A DNA stretch of 64,000 nucleotides from Rhodothermus marinus DSM 4252 (GCF_000024845.1 NC_013501.1:562001-626000); one strand, 5' to 3'; numbered from the stretch's first letter, positions 35,093 through 44,771 are shown. Numbers and translations are program-made. The notes: generated by a model from the sequence alone, not told the origin.

Positions 35093-38038
35093 ATGCTTTC
35101 GCAGATGCGCGCGTTGCTTTTGCTGTTGACGGGCCTGCTGCTGATCGAATCGGCACCGGCGCAGCCCCTGTCGTCGTACGTGCAGGACACCTGTCCGGAC
35201 GACTGCTTTGCTCTGGCCGAAAACGGCCGTGTCGTGTCGATCGTGGCGAGCCGGGCCGACGATCCGGTGGTGCTCCGGGCCATCGAGGATCTGGCGGCCG
35301 ACCTGGAGCGCGTGACGGGGCGGCGTCCCGTCGTGCACTACGACACGTGGCCCGCCGAACCGTCCCTCGTCGTGGGCAGCCTGGCGCACAGCCCCCTGAT
35401 TCGGGAACTGGTGGAGACCGGACAGCTCGCTCCAGGCGAAATCGAAGGACGCTGGGAGGCGTTTTTGCTGCAGGTCGTACCCGACGTCCGGGGAGCCGAC
35501 CGCCTGGTCATCGCCGGCAGCGATCCGCGCGGTACGGTTTTCGGCATCTACGACCTGTCGCGGGCGATGGGCGTTTCGCCCTGGTACTGGTGGGCCGACG
35601 TGCCTGTACCGCACCGGCCCGCGCTTTACGTGGCGCGTACGCTTCGCCGCACGGACTACCCGCGCGTGCGCTATCGGGGCCTCTTCATCAACGACGAAGC
35701 GCCCGCGCTTTCGGGCTGGGCCTATGAAAAATTCGGCGGCTTCAACCACCGTTTCTACGCGCGCGTTTTCGAGCTGATCTTACGCCTGAAGGGCAATTTC
35801 CTCTGGCCGGCCATGTGGGGGCGCTCGCTTTTCGAGGAGGACAGTCTGAACATCCCCACGGCCGCCCGCTACGGTATCGTGATCGGCACCTCGCACCACG
35901 AGCCCATGCTCCGGGCGCACGTCGAATGGCAATGGCACGGTAAAGGTCCCTGGGATTACACGAAAAACGCCGCGACGCTGCAGGCTTTCTGGCGGGAGGG
36001 GATTCGACGCATGAAGCACAACGAGGCGATCGTGACGGTGGGCATGCGGGGCGACGGCGACGAGCCCATGAGCGAGGAGACGGCCATCGAACTGCTGGAG
36101 CGCATCATCCGCGACCAGCGGCGGATTCTGGCCGAAGAAACCGGCCGCGATCCCTCCGAAATCCCCCAGGCCTGGACCATCTACAAAGAGGTGCAGGACT
36201 ACTACGAAAAGGGAATGCGCGTCCCCGAAGACATTACGATCGTGTTCACCGACGACAACTGGGGCAACGTACGCCTGTTGCCGCCGCCCGGTAGTCCGCC
36301 GCGAAAGGGCGGCTACGGCATGTACTACCATTTCGATTATGTGGGGGCGCCGCGCAGCTACAAATGGATCAACACGGTGCAGATTGAGCGCACCTGGGAG
36401 CAGATGCGCCTCACCTACCGGCACGGCGTCGATCGGATCTGGGTCGTGAACGTGGGCGACATCAAGCCCATGGAGCTGCCCCTTACGTTTTTCATGGACA
36501 TGGCCTGGGATCCGGAGCGCTTCACGGCCGCCGACCTGCCCCGCTACTACGAACGCTGGGCCGCCGAACAGTTTGGGCCCCGGTATGCCGCCGAGATCGC
36601 GACGCTGCTGGCCACCTACACGAAGTACAACGCCCGTCGCAAGCCGGAGCTGCTCGACGCCGACACCTACAGCCTGCACCACTACCGGGAGTTCGCGCGC
36701 GTCGTCGCGGACTACCGGGCACTGGCCGCCCGTGCGCAGGCCCTTTTCTCGCGTATGCCCGCCGCCTACCGCGATGCGTTCTATCAGCTTGTGGCCTATC
36801 CGGTGATGGCCAGCGCCAACCTGTACGAGATGTACCATGCGCTGGCGCTGAACCGCCTCTATGCGCGCCAGCGGCGCGCCGCCACCAACCGGATGGCCGA
36901 AAAAGTGCGGCGTCTGTTCGCGCGCGACGCCGAACTGGCCGCCTACTACAACCACGTGATGGGCGCCGGTCGCTGGAACCACATGATGGACCAGCCGCGC
37001 ATCGGCTACACGAGCTGGGACGACCCGGACGAGAACATCATGCCGGAGATCGAAACGATCGCCGTGCCCGACACGGCCCTGCCGGCCGTGGCCGTCGAGG
37101 GACAGCCCGACACCTGGCCCGGACCCGACGTACCGGCCGCGCTGCCCGTCTTCGACGATCTGACCCGCCCGGTGCATTACCTCGAAGTGTTCAACCGGGG
37201 ACGGCAACCGTTCCGCTTTCGTATTCAGACCGAATCGCCCGGCCTGGCTTTCTCCGCGACCGAGGGCGAGGTGACCGAGCAGCAGCGCATCCAGGTGACT
37301 GTCGACTGGGCGCAGGTGCCGCCCGGAGCAGCGCAGCTCGTCTTCTACGTGGAAGGGCCGGGCATGCGCGTGCCCGTCGTAGCCCCGCTGGAACGGATCG
37401 TGGACCGCATACCGCCGGACTTCGAGGGCTTCGTGGCGCGTGACGGACACCTGGCCATCGAGGCCCACCATTTCAGCCGACAGGTGTCGGCTGGCGAAGC
37501 CCGCTGGGAAGTGATCCCCAACCTGGGACGAACGGCCTCGGCCGTCACTCCGCTGCCCGTGACGATGCGGGCGCAAGCGCCCGGCGCCGACAGCCCGCGT
37601 CTGGAATACGACGTGCTGCTGCCCGCGCCCGGACGCATTCGCGTGCACCTTTACCTGGCGCCTACCTACAACTTCGTCAACCGTCCCGGTGGACTCCGGC
37701 TAGCCGTCTCGCTGGACGACGCGCCGCCACAGCTCCTCGAGGTACACGCCGCCGACACGATCCCCGACTGGCGCTACGGCCGCGTGTGGATGGACGCCGT
37801 CGCCAGCAACGTGCGCATCGTCACGTCCGAACACGAAATCACCCGACCCGGCCCCCACACACTCAAGCTCTGGGCGGTGGACGGCGGCGTCGTGGTGGAA
37901 CGGATCGTCATCGACACGGGCGGGCTGCGCCCGAGTTACCTGGGCCCGCCCGAAAGTCCCTTCGTGCGCAATCGCCGCACCCACTGGCCTCCGGAACCCG
38001 AAGCGGGTTCGGCATACCCCGCCCGAGATACCCGATAG
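35093..38038 (+). CDS. Glycoside hydrolase family 115 (xylan alpha-1,2-glucuronidase)
   Basis: 981 residues. Removes (4-O-methyl)glucuronic acid side chains from xylan. A signal peptide ends near SAPAQ. The N-terminal domain (about 25-190) resembles the hexosaminidase-like domain of GH115. The catalytic TIM barrel carries YRGLFINDEAPALSGW, LILRLKGNFLWPAMWG and GIVIGTSHHEPMLRAH, which are family hallmarks. A helical domain (about 505-625) and C-terminal beta domains with WEVIPNLGRTASAV and the conserved end section follow. The length matches full-size family members. An alternative ATG at 35105 would also leave a good signal peptide. Confidence 0.92.
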   Translation: MLSQMRALLLLLTGLLLIESAPAQPLSSYVQDTCPDDCFALAENGRVVSIVASRADDPVVLRAIEDLAADLERVTGRRPVVHYDTWPAEPSLVVGSLAHSPLIRELVETGQLAPGEIEGRWEAFLLQVVPDVRGADRLVIAGSDPRGTVFGIYDLSRAMGVSPWYWWADVPVPHRPALYVARTLRRTDYPRVRYRGLFINDEAPALSGWAYEKFGGFNHRFYARVFELILRLKGNFLWPAMWGRSLFEEDSLNIPTAARYGIVIGTSHHEPMLRAHVEWQWHGKGPWDYTKNAATLQAFWREGIRRMKHNEAIVTVGMRGDGDEPMSEETAIELLERIIRDQRRILAEETGRDPSEIPQAWTIYKEVQDYYEKGMRVPEDITIVFTDDNWGNVRLLPPPGSPPRKGGYGMYYHFDYVGAPRSYKWINTVQIERTWEQMRLTYRHGVDRIWVVNVGDIKPMELPLTFFMDMAWDPERFTAADLPRYYERWAAEQFGPRYAAEIATLLATYTKYNARRKPELLDADTYSLHHYREFARVVADYRALAARAQALFSRMPAAYRDAFYQLVAYPVMASANLYEMYHALALNRLYARQRRAATNRMAEKVRRLFARDAELAAYYNHVMGAGRWNHMMDQPRIGYTSWDDPDENIMPEIETIAVPDTALPAVAVEGQPDTWPGPDVPAALPVFDDLTRPVHYLEVFNRGRQPFRFRIQTESPGLAFSATEGEVTEQQRIQVTVDWAQVPPGAAQLVFYVEGPGMRVPVVAPLERIVDRIPPDFEGFVARDGHLAIEAHHFSRQVSAGEARWEVIPNLGRTASAVTPLPVTMRAQAPGADSPRLEYDVLLPAPGRIRVHLYLAPTYNFVNRPGGLRLAVSLDDAPPQLLEVHAADTIPDWRYGRVWMDAVASNVRIVTSEHEITRPGPHTLKLWAVDGGVVVERIVIDTGGLRPSYLGPPESPFVRNRRTHWPPEPEAGSAYPARDTR

Positions 38039-38072
38039 TCATCGGAGTGTGTGGGCAGGCGGTGATCCTATA

Positions 38073-38233
38073 GGATCGCTGATTTACCGGTGCATGAGGG
38101 TGACACATCCCTGGGTGCCGGACATAATCCGGCGGGTATGACCGGGCAGACACAGGGGGTCGCCCCTACAGGATGGGGAAAACGTCAGGGATCTGGCAGG
38201 GGCGTACCGCCGTGTGCGCCCGTGCTTTCTCAC
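38073..38233 (+). repeat. Dispersed repeat, copy 2
   Basis: 161 bases nearly colinear with copy 1 at 5579-5735, sharing GGATCGCTGATTTACCGG, ATCCGGCGGGTATGA, CGCCCCTAC, GGGAAAACGTCA and GTGTGCGCCCGTGCTTTCTC. The second hairpin is damaged here (GGGCAGAC against GTCGCCC), as expected for a decaying copy. Confidence 0.8.
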
Positions 38234-38250
38234 CTCCTTTCTTGTTCACA

Positions 38251-38275
38251 TTGCAACATTCCGGAATTGTTACAA
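38251..38275. promoter_or_regulatory. Imperfect palindrome upstream of coxSLM, possible operator
   Basis: The arms TTGCAAC (38251-38257) and GTTACAA (38269-38275) are inverted copies with one mismatch, and the centre TTCCGGAA is itself palindromic. It lies about 35 bases ahead of the promoter hexamer, as for an activator of the CRP/FNR/CooA fold. The regulator is unknown. Confidence 0.4.
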
Positions 38276-38308
38276 ACCGGTAACGCCCCGAAAGGCAAGG
38301 CCCATCTC

Positions 38309-38337
38309 TTGACTGAGCGACGGAAAATTTTTAATTA
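38309..38337 (+). promoter_or_regulatory. Sigma-70-like promoter of coxSLM
   Basis: TTGACT (38309-38314) and TAATTA (38332-38337) are separated by 17 bases in an AT-rich patch of an otherwise GC-rich sequence. The start of coxS is about 85 bases downstream. Confidence 0.5.
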
Positions 38338-38421
38338 ACCAGAAGTGAAGTTGTGGTGAACAGCAGTGGTTGTGGCTTTCTGGAAGCGCTTTTAATCGGG
38401 CGAATAAAAACAGGGGGCGTC

Positions 38422-38937
38422 ATGCGGCACACGATTCAGGTCACGGTCAACGGGCAGACGCACCGGGTGGAGGTCGAGCCCCGCCTGCTGCTGGTCGAAC
38501 TGATCCGCGACGTACTGGGGCTGACGGGCACGCACGTCGGCTGCGACACGAGCCAGTGCGGCGCCTGCACGGTGCACGTCAACGGCGAGGCCGTCAAGTC
38601 CTGCACCATGTTCGCCGTGCAGGCCGACGGCTGCGAGATCACCACGATCGAGGGACTGGCTCGAGATGGCGCGTTGCATCCGCTGCAGGAGGGCTTCTGG
38701 CAGGAGCACGGCCTGCAGTGCGGTTTCTGCACGCCGGGCATCATCATGGCGGCGGCCGACCTGCTGCGGCGCAACCCGGATCCGTCGGAGGAAGAAATCC
38801 GGCACGCGCTGGAAGGGAATTTCTGCCGGTGCACGGGCTACCACAACATTGTGCGGGCCATTCAGTACGCGGCCGCCCGCATGCGCGGCGAGGCCGTCGT
38901 CCCGCGGGGCGAAGCCGCGTCCACGGGGGCATCCTGA
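38422..38937 (+). CDS. coxS: Form II CO dehydrogenase-like, small [2Fe-2S] subunit
   Basis: 171 residues from the ATG at 38422, chosen for the AGGGGG ribosome site just upstream; the frame stays open to an earlier start at 38353 with no family similarity. It carries electrons between the molybdenum centre and FAD. The N-terminal plant-type [2Fe-2S] cluster has [12 protein letters not shown] plus a later Cys. The C-terminal cluster has QCGFCTPG and FCRCTGYH. It is the first gene of coxS-coxL-coxM, 39 bases before coxL. Confidence 0.92.
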   Translation: MRHTIQVTVNGQTHRVEVEPRLLLVELIRDVLGLTGTHVGCDTSQCGACTVHVNGEAVKSCTMFAVQADGCEITTIEGLARDGALHPLQEGFWQEHGLQCGFCTPGIIMAAADLLRRNPDPSEEEIRHALEGNFCRCTGYHNIVRAIQYAAARMRGEAVVPRGEAASTGAS

Positions 38938-38976
38938 TCGGCGCATATCCACGAACCGGAAAACCTGTCTGGAGCC

Positions 38977-41349
38977 ATGGAAGCCAGAGGCTATATCGGC
39001 GCGCCCATTCGCCGGGTCGAAGACCGGCGTTTCGTGACAGGACGAGGGCGCTACACCGACGACATCGTCCTGCCGGGCATGCTCTACGCCTGGATTGTGC
39101 GCAGTCCCCATGCGCATGCCCGGATCCGTGCCATTCGCACCGAGAAAGCCCGGCAGCATCCGGGCGTGGTGGCCGTCTTTACGGGCAAAGACCTGCTCGA
39201 CGACGGCGTGGGATCGCTGCCCACGGGCTGGCAGATCGGTCCCGACATGAAGGAGCCGCCGCATTACGCGCTGGCCGTCGACAAGGTGCGCTACGTGGGC
39301 GACGGGGTGGCCGTGGTGATCGCCGAAACGAAGGCGGCCGCCCGCGACGCCGCCGAGCTGGTGGAGGTGGACTACGAGGAGCTGCCAGCCGTGGTGGATG
39401 CGGCCGAGGCGCTCAAGGAGGGGGCGCCGCTCGTGCACGACGACGCGCCCGGCAACCTGTGCTACGTCTGGGAACTGGGCGATCGGGAAGCCACCGACCG
39501 CGCGTTGGCCGCAGCGCACCACGTCACGAAGCTGGAGTTCGTCAACCAGCGGCTCATTCCGAACGCCATCGAACCCCGCTCGGCCATCGGTCATTACGAT
39601 CCGGGACGCGACGAGCTGACGCTCTACACATCGTCCCAGAATCCGCATCTGATCCGGCTGCTGCTGAGCGCCTTCGTACTGAAGATCCCCGAACACAAGG
39701 TGCGCGTGATTTCGCCGGACGTGGGGGGTGGCTTCGGCTCGAAGATCTTCCACTATCCGGAAGAGGTCATCTGCGCCTGGAGTAGCCGCAAGCTGGGCCG
39801 ACCCGTAAAGTGGACGGCCGTCCGCAGCGAGAGCTTCATGAGCGACGCGCACGGCCGCGACCACGTCACCACGGCCGAAATGGGCTTCGACCGCGACGGT
39901 CGTATCGTGGGGCTGCGCGTGCGCACGATCGCCAATCTGGGCGCCTACCTTTCGACGTTCGCACCGGGCGTGCCTACCTGGCTCTACGGCACGCTTCTGG
40001 CCGGTCAGTACAAGACGCCGCACATTCACGTCGAGGTCAAGGGTGTCTTCACGAACACGACCCCGGTCGATGCCTACCGCGGGGCCGGACGGCCCGAGGC
40101 GACCTACGTGGTCGAACGCCTGGTGGAACTGGGGGCCCATGAGCTGGGCATCGACCCGGCCGAACTCCGGCGGCGCAATTTCATCCAGCCGGACGAATTC
40201 CCCTACCAGACGCCCGTCGTGCTCCAGTACGACAGCGGCAACTACGAGGGCGCGCTGAACAAGGCGCTGGAGATGGCCGACTACTGGAAGCTCCGCGAGG
40301 AGCAGAAGCGGGCACGTGAGCAGGGACGGCTCATCGGCATCGGACTTTCCTGCTACATCGAAGCGTGCGGCCTGGCGCCCTCGAAGGTGGCCGGCGCCAT
40401 CGGCGTGCGGGCCGGCCTGTACGAAAGCGCGGCCATCCGGGTGATGCCCACCGGCAAGGTGCAGGTCTTCACCGGCACGCACTCGCACGGTCAGGGGCAC
40501 GAGACCACCTTCGCCCAGATCGTGGCGCACGAGCTGGGTATCCCGCTCGAAGACGTAGAGGTCATCCACGGCGACACGGCCGAGATCCCCTTCGGGATGG
40601 GCACCTACGGTTCGCGCAGCCTGGCCACGGGTGGTAGTGCCATCTATCGCGCGCTCGAAAAGATCAAGGCCAAAGCCCGGAAGATCGCCGCGCACAAGCT
40701 CGAAGTGGCCGAAGAGGACCTGGAGTTCCGCAACGGTCAGTTCATCGTGAAGGGCACCGACCGGGCCATTGGCTTTGGCGACATTGCGCTGACGGCCTAC
40801 GTGCCGCACGACTATCCGGAAGGGCTGGAGCCCGGCCTGGAAGAGAACGCCTTCTACGATCCGGCCAACTTCACCTTCCCCTTCGGGACGCACCTGTCGG
40901 TGGTGGAGGTCGATCCGGAGACCGGCAGGGTGAAGCTGCTCCGCTACATTGCCGTGGACGACGTGGGACGCATCATCAACCCGATGATCGTTGAGGGCCA
41001 GATCCACGGCGGCGTGGCGCAGGGCGTCGGCCAGGCGCTGCTCGAAGGGGCGGTGTACGATCGCTCCAGCGGCCAGCTCCTGACCGGCTCGCTGCTGGAC
41101 TATGCGCTGCCGCGGGCCGACGACCTGCCGTCGTTCGAGGTCGGGCACCAGGAGACGCCCTGTCCGCACAACCCGCTGGGCGCGAAGGGCGCCGGGGAGG
41201 CCGGCACGATCGCGGCCACGGCCTGCGTGGTCAACGCCGTCGTGGACGCGCTCTACCATCTGGGCGTGCGCGACATCCGCATGCCGCTGACGCCCGAGCG
41301 CGTCTGGCGCGCCATGCGCGGGCTCCCAACCGACGGACACGCTTCCTGA
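38977..41349 (+). CDS. coxL: Form II CO dehydrogenase-like large molybdopterin subunit
   Basis: 790 residues. It binds the molybdenum cofactor and the substrate. Family features: [17 protein letters not shown] at the N-terminus, [12 protein letters not shown]-like [12 protein letters not shown] (about 248-257), and GAKGAGEAG near 730-740 with the conserved Glu. The active-site loop reads AYRGAGR (about 367-373), the signature of form II, not the AYxCSFR loop of true aerobic CO dehydrogenase. The substrate is therefore uncertain: CO, an aldehyde or an aromatic/heterocyclic compound. Gene order S-L-M is also that of form II operons. No accessory coxDEFG genes are seen nearby. Confidence 0.92.
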   Translation: MEARGYIGAPIRRVEDRRFVTGRGRYTDDIVLPGMLYAWIVRSPHAHARIRAIRTEKARQHPGVVAVFTGKDLLDDGVGSLPTGWQIGPDMKEPPHYALAVDKVRYVGDGVAVVIAETKAAARDAAELVEVDYEELPAVVDAAEALKEGAPLVHDDAPGNLCYVWELGDREATDRALAAAHHVTKLEFVNQRLIPNAIEPRSAIGHYDPGRDELTLYTSSQNPHLIRLLLSAFVLKIPEHKVRVISPDVGGGFGSKIFHYPEEVICAWSSRKLGRPVKWTAVRSESFMSDAHGRDHVTTAEMGFDRDGRIVGLRVRTIANLGAYLSTFAPGVPTWLYGTLLAGQYKTPHIHVEVKGVFTNTTPVDAYRGAGRPEATYVVERLVELGAHELGIDPAELRRRNFIQPDEFPYQTPVVLQYDSGNYEGALNKALEMADYWKLREEQKRAREQGRLIGIGLSCYIEACGLAPSKVAGAIGVRAGLYESAAIRVMPTGKVQVFTGTHSHGQGHETTFAQIVAHELGIPLEDVEVIHGDTAEIPFGMGTYGSRSLATGGSAIYRALEKIKAKARKIAAHKLEVAEEDLEFRNGQFIVKGTDRAIGFGDIALTAYVPHDYPEGLEPGLEENAFYDPANFTFPFGTHLSVVEVDPETGRVKLLRYIAVDDVGRIINPMIVEGQIHGGVAQGVGQALLEGAVYDRSSGQLLTGSLLDYALPRADDLPSFEVGHQETPCPHNPLGAKGAGEAGTIAATACVVNAVVDALYHLGVRDIRMPLTPERVWRAMRGLPTDGHAS

Positions 41350-41373
41350 CCAACGAAAACGACCGGAACGGCC

Positions 41374-42243
41374 ATGATTCCGCAGACCTTCGCATACAGA
41401 AAGGCGCACACGATCGACGAAGCGCTCGCGCTGCTCCGGGAGCACGGCGACGAAGCCAAGGTGCTGGCCGGCGGCCACAGCCTGATTCCGCTCATGAAAC
41501 TGCGGCTGAGCACGCCGGAGCTGCTCGTCGACATCGGCGGCATCCGGGAACTGACGGAGATCCGCGAACGGGACGGTCGCCTCGAGCTGGGAGCGCTCGT
41601 CACGCACCGGACGATCGAATTTTCCGAGCTGCTCCGGCAGAAATGCCCGGTGCTGCCCGAAGCGGCCGCGCAGATCGGCGATCCGCAGGTGCGCAACAAA
41701 GGGACGATCGGGGGCAGCCTGGCCCATGCCGATCCGGCCGCCGACTACCCGGCCGTCGTGCTGGCACTGGATGCCGAAATCGAGGCGACCGGGCCGGACG
41801 GCCGCCGCACCATTCCGGCGCGCGACTTTTTCCAGGGGCTTTTCACCACGGCGCTCCGGCCCGGCGAGCTGCTCACGCGCGTGCGCGTGCCGGTGATGCC
41901 GCCGCGCAGCGGCGCCGCCTATCTCAAATTTCCAAATCCGGCCTCGCGCTACGCCGTGGTGGGCGTGGCGGCTTTCGTCAAGCTGGCACCCGACGACACG
42001 TGCGCCGAGGTGCGCATCGGGATCACGGGTGCCGCGGCGGCCGCCTTCCGGGCCACCGAGGCCGAAAAGCGGCTCGTCGGGAAGACGATCGACGAACGGA
42101 CGCTGGCCGCCTCGCTCGAAGACATGGTCGATCCCGACGACCTGCTCAGCGATCTGGCCGCCAGTGCCGAATACCGGGCGCACCTGTGCCACGTGCTTGC
42201 GCGGCGGGCGCTCCGGCAGGCCTTCGAGCGGGCGCGCGGCTGA
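41374..42243 (+). CDS. coxM: Form II CO dehydrogenase-like FAD subunit
   Basis: 289 residues, 24 bases after coxL. It receives electrons from the iron-sulfur subunit and passes them to an acceptor. FAD-binding segments are KVLAGGHSLIPLMKLRLS (about 29-46) and RNKGTIGGSLAHADPAADYP (about 107-126). A C-terminal CO_deh_flav_C domain follows. It ends 63 bases from the convergent KaiC-associated gene. Confidence 0.92.
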   Translation: MIPQTFAYRKAHTIDEALALLREHGDEAKVLAGGHSLIPLMKLRLSTPELLVDIGGIRELTEIRERDGRLELGALVTHRTIEFSELLRQKCPVLPEAAAQIGDPQVRNKGTIGGSLAHADPAADYPAVVLALDAEIEATGPDGRRTIPARDFFQGLFTTALRPGELLTRVRVPVMPPRSGAAYLKFPNPASRYAVVGVAAFVKLAPDDTCAEVRIGITGAAAAAFRATEAEKRLVGKTIDERTLAASLEDMVDPDDLLSDLAASAEYRAHLCHVLARRALRQAFERARG

Positions 42244-42306
42244 CCCTCGTTCCGGCCCGGTGAACCGGCTCCCGTAGCCTGGCCTCAGGTGGAAAATACC
42301 CGCCCT

Positions 42307-42678
42307 TCAACCAGCCCGGGCCGCCTCGCGCTGAAGCGCCTCGTAGGCCAGGCGGGCCAGGCCGCCGGCGATGTGCACGTTGCGTTCCGAGGGCTCTTCC
42401 TGCTCCAGCCGCTCTCGGACGGCCTCGGTCGAGGCCCGGAGCAGGTTGCGCGTGGCGGCCGTCGAAAGCCCCAGAAAACGGGCGATTTCATCCACCGAGC
42501 GATGATGCTCGGCTTCGAGCACGACGGCATAGGCGGCCTCCATCAGGCTGGGCAGCCAGGTCAGGCGTTTCCGCTCGAGCAGACCGCGTGGGCCGCCCGC
42601 CAGTTCAATGGCTTTCAGAAACACCTGCAGCGCGCGCTGGTCCAGATCGACCGGTTGCGGAGTGACTTCGACCGGCAT
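42307..42678 (-). CDS. Small HTH protein associated with a KaiC-like ATPase
   Basis: 123 residues from the ATG at 42678. A central helix-turn-helix-like stretch (HRSVDEIARFLGLSTAATRN, then LLRASTEAVRERL) is preceded by a helical region. It resembles the small probable-regulatory domain found next to KaiC-family ATPases in archaea and some thermophilic bacteria. It starts 2 bases after the KaiC-like gene, so the two are surely cotranscribed. It is probably a DNA-binding partner or output of the ATPase (inference). Confidence 0.65.
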   Translation of the reverse strand: MPVEVTPQPVDLDQRALQVFLKAIELAGGPRGLLERKRLTWLPSLMEAAYAVVLEAEHHRSVDEIARFLGLSTAATRNLLRASTEAVRERLEQEEPSERNVHIAGGLARLAYEALQREAARAG

Positions 42679-42680
42679 GG

Positions 42681-43586
42681 CTACGTCTGGTAGTTGGGTT
42701 CGACGGATGCTTCCTGATGGAATGTCTGCAGGCTGGGGCCGATGCGGACCAGCCCCGTCGGGGTGATTTCCAGCAGGTGCGTGCTGGTGTCGTGCCCGCA
42801 CAGCCGGCAGCCGTCGATCCGAAAGAGCCGGACCGTCTCGCCGATGGGCACGCGGTAGAGCCGGGCCTGCTGGGCGCTGGTGATGGGTTGCTTGGCCAGC
42901 ACCAGCGTACCGTCGAGAATATGGCCTACCGCATAGCCGCCGGCCGCTTCGGCCGTGAGCAGTTCGTGACCGCTGCGCTTCTGCGAGACGAGCAGCGCCG
43001 TCTGGTGCCATTTTTTGAGGAACGTGAAGATCGGCCGCACCACGTCGCGGGCCAGCATCTCGCGGGCTTCGTAAAGGCCTGTGATCGAGTCGATCACCAC
43101 GGCCCGCACGTGGTAGGTTTTGATGGCGTGCGCCAGCGTGTTGAACAGCGTGGGCAGGTCCTGCGTCAGGATCGTGTGCGTGGCCGCATCGACCAGCACG
43201 ATCCGGTCTTCGATGGCGTTCCAGTCGGCGCCCATGGCGGCGGCCCGCGTGCGCAGACCCATCGCCACGAACGGCGCCGGGCTCTCGGTGGTCAGAAACA
43301 GGCACACCTGCCCGTGCCGTGCCTGCGCGACGGCGAACTGCTCCACGAGCAGGCTCTTGCCGGTGTCGGCCACGCCGGTTACCTGCAAAACGGCATAGCG
43401 AGGAATGCCCCCCAGGGGCTTGCGCACCGGACGGCCCTCCCGCCACTCCGTCGTGAAAAACAGTTCGTCCAGGCCCTCGACGCCCGTCGGGACGCCTTCC
43501 AGAGGCGGCGCGGCGGCGGCCGCATGCCGCAGCGATACGATCGCTTCGACCAGCGGTCCGGCCTCGCGCGAAACAGCTCCGGCCAT
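42681..43586 (-). CDS. KaiC/RecA-superfamily ATPase
   Basis: 301 residues from the ATG at 43586; a GTG at 43610 would add eight. One RecA-like domain with Walker A GVADTGKSLL, the catalytic-Glu region LTTESPAP and Walker B AVVIDSITGLY. A C-terminal pair of cysteines (CRLCGH) may bind metal. Single-domain KaiC relatives act as ATP-dependent switches in signalling; clock function is not implied. The ATG follows a hairpin with a T-run and has no ribosome site, which is unusual. A small HTH protein is encoded right after it. Confidence 0.82.
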   Translation of the reverse strand: MAGAVSREAGPLVEAIVSLRHAAAAAPPLEGVPTGVEGLDELFFTTEWREGRPVRKPLGGIPRYAVLQVTGVADTGKSLLVEQFAVAQARHGQVCLFLTTESPAPFVAMGLRTRAAAMGADWNAIEDRIVLVDAATHTILTQDLPTLFNTLAHAIKTYHVRAVVIDSITGLYEAREMLARDVVRPIFTFLKKWHQTALLVSQKRSGHELLTAEAAGGYAVGHILDGTLVLAKQPITSAQQARLYRVPIGETVRLFRIDGCRLCGHDTSTHLLEITPTGLVRIGPSLQTFHQEASVEPNYQT

Positions 43587-43621
43587 AAAAAAGCTACCGG
43601 CTGTTTGCACAACCGGTAGCT
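43587..43621 (-). terminator. Terminator or attenuator hairpin directly before the KaiC-like gene
   Basis: Read on the minus strand: stem AGCTACCGG and CCGGTAGCT with a 12-base loop (43592-43621), then TTTTTT, then the ATG of the KaiC-like gene. It is a classical intrinsic terminator for bpsA, 55 bases upstream, yet leaves no leader for the next gene. Confidence 0.75.
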
Positions 43622-43676
43622 CGAACGTTGCCGCGCAAAAATCGCTTCAGTGCTTATGTAATGGCTTTGTAATACG

Positions 43677-44771
43677 TTAGGTGGTGGCGGCTTCTTCGTC
43701 GGTGAAGATGTCGCCCTCGACAGCCGCGTTTTCCAGGGCGGGCGTGCGCAGCAGCTCGATGCGGTGCAGCGCCGAGTAGTACCAGGGCCGTTCGGGGAGG
43801 CGGTGGGTGGGCAGCCATTCCCAGGAGCGCATCGATTCGATGTAGCCCCAGTTGACGTAGGCGCTGAAATCATCGATCAGATCGGTGAGCACGACGCCGC
43901 TGTCGAGCAAGAAGCGCTGGATCTGCGCCCATTTCTCGTAGCTCGACTCCACGTGCGTCAGCCCGAAGTAGCCCGCGCATCCCGGGCCGCGCAGTGCCAG
44001 CAGCCCGCGCTCGATCGTCGTTTTGAAGCCCAGAAAACTTTCGGTCGGGTCGGTCATGAACGTGTCGAACTTCCGAAGCCACGAAGTGGGAAGTGGTTCG
44101 CGCAGATCGTAGCGAACGGCTTCGAGACGGTCGAGCCCCTCGCGCCGGGCCACGTCGTTGATGAACTGAATCAGCCGGTCGTCGATGTCAACGGCCAGTA
44201 CGTAGGCCGGTGCGCCGGTCAGCGCCGCAGCGATGCTCATCAGGTCGTCGTCGCCCAGTACGAGAAGTTGCTTGCCCTCCAGATCGCCCCGGTGCCAGGC
44301 GAACGCAATGCGTGCAAGGGTGGTCGCTTCAGTGACGAAGCCCTGGTCGTAGTCCTGAATGGCCTCGGGGCGGTGCCGACAAATTTCCGCAAAGCGCTCG
44401 ACCACGTCCTCGGGGAGCGTGCGGTAATCGACGCTCCGGCCCTCGCAATGCACACAGGTGGCCTCGCGGACGGGGGCCACGCCCAGTGCCTGGGCCAGCG
44501 CCTGGCCGCTTTCGGTCAGGCGCAGCGCGCCATCATGCGCCTCCAGCAGACCCTCGGCAATCAGCCGATGCCAGAAGGCACTGAGCACCCGCAACGGCAC
44601 GCGGCTCAGTCGGATCGCTTCCCACAGGTTGTCGGTGGTCAGCAGTGCCGCCAGTGCCCGTTCGGCGTCGCGCTCGGTGAAGGGCACCGGCATCTGCTGA
44701 CGGACCGTTTCCAGCAGACGATCCCGCAGTTCGACCGCTGAGGTTTCCGGGAAGGTTTTCGTATGTGGCAT
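43677..44771 (-). CDS. bpsA: Branched-chain polyamine synthase, N4-bis(aminopropyl)spermidine synthase
   Basis: 364 residues. Adds aminopropyl groups from decarboxylated S-adenosylmethionine to spermidine, making quaternary branched polyamines that stabilise nucleic acids at high temperature. An N-terminal winged-helix-like region (about 10-100) is followed by a CxxC (CVHC) and a Rossmann-type domain with the family motif LVLGDDDLMSIAAALTG (about 169-185), then AVDIDDRLIQFIND and TDPTESFLGFKT. The arrangement is that of the DUF43/BpsA family of Thermococcus and Thermus. It is followed by a terminator-like hairpin and the KaiC-like gene. Confidence 0.92.
   Translation of the reverse strand: MPHTKTFPETSAVELRDRLLETVRQQMPVPFTERDAERALAALLTTDNLWEAIRLSRVPLRVLSAFWHRLIAEGLLEAHDGALRLTESGQALAQALGVAPVREATCVHCEGRSVDYRTLPEDVVERFAEICRHRPEAIQDYDQGFVTEATTLARIAFAWHRGDLEGKQLLVLGDDDLMSIAAALTGAPAYVLAVDIDDRLIQFINDVARREGLDRLEAVRYDLREPLPTSWLRKFDTFMTDPTESFLGFKTTIERGLLALRGPGCAGYFGLTHVESSYEKWAQIQRFLLDSGVVLTDLIDDFSAYVNWGYIESMRSWEWLPTHRLPERPWYYSALHRIELLRTPALENAAVEGDIFTDEEAATT

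Larger units (their letters stand above)
38039..38421. other. 383-base intergenic stretch: repeat, operator-like palindrome and promoter
   Basis: It holds the perfect palindrome GATCCTATAGGATC (38064-38077) overlapping the edge of repeat copy 2 (38073-38233), then a candidate operator (38251-38275) and promoter (38309-38337) for coxSLM. No gene is supported inside it. Confidence 0.6.

Noticed and set aside
38392-42192. A 1266-residue open frame antisense to coxS-coxL-coxM
   Set aside because: Lacks any domain; it is the mirror of strongly GC-biased codons in three well-recognised genes.
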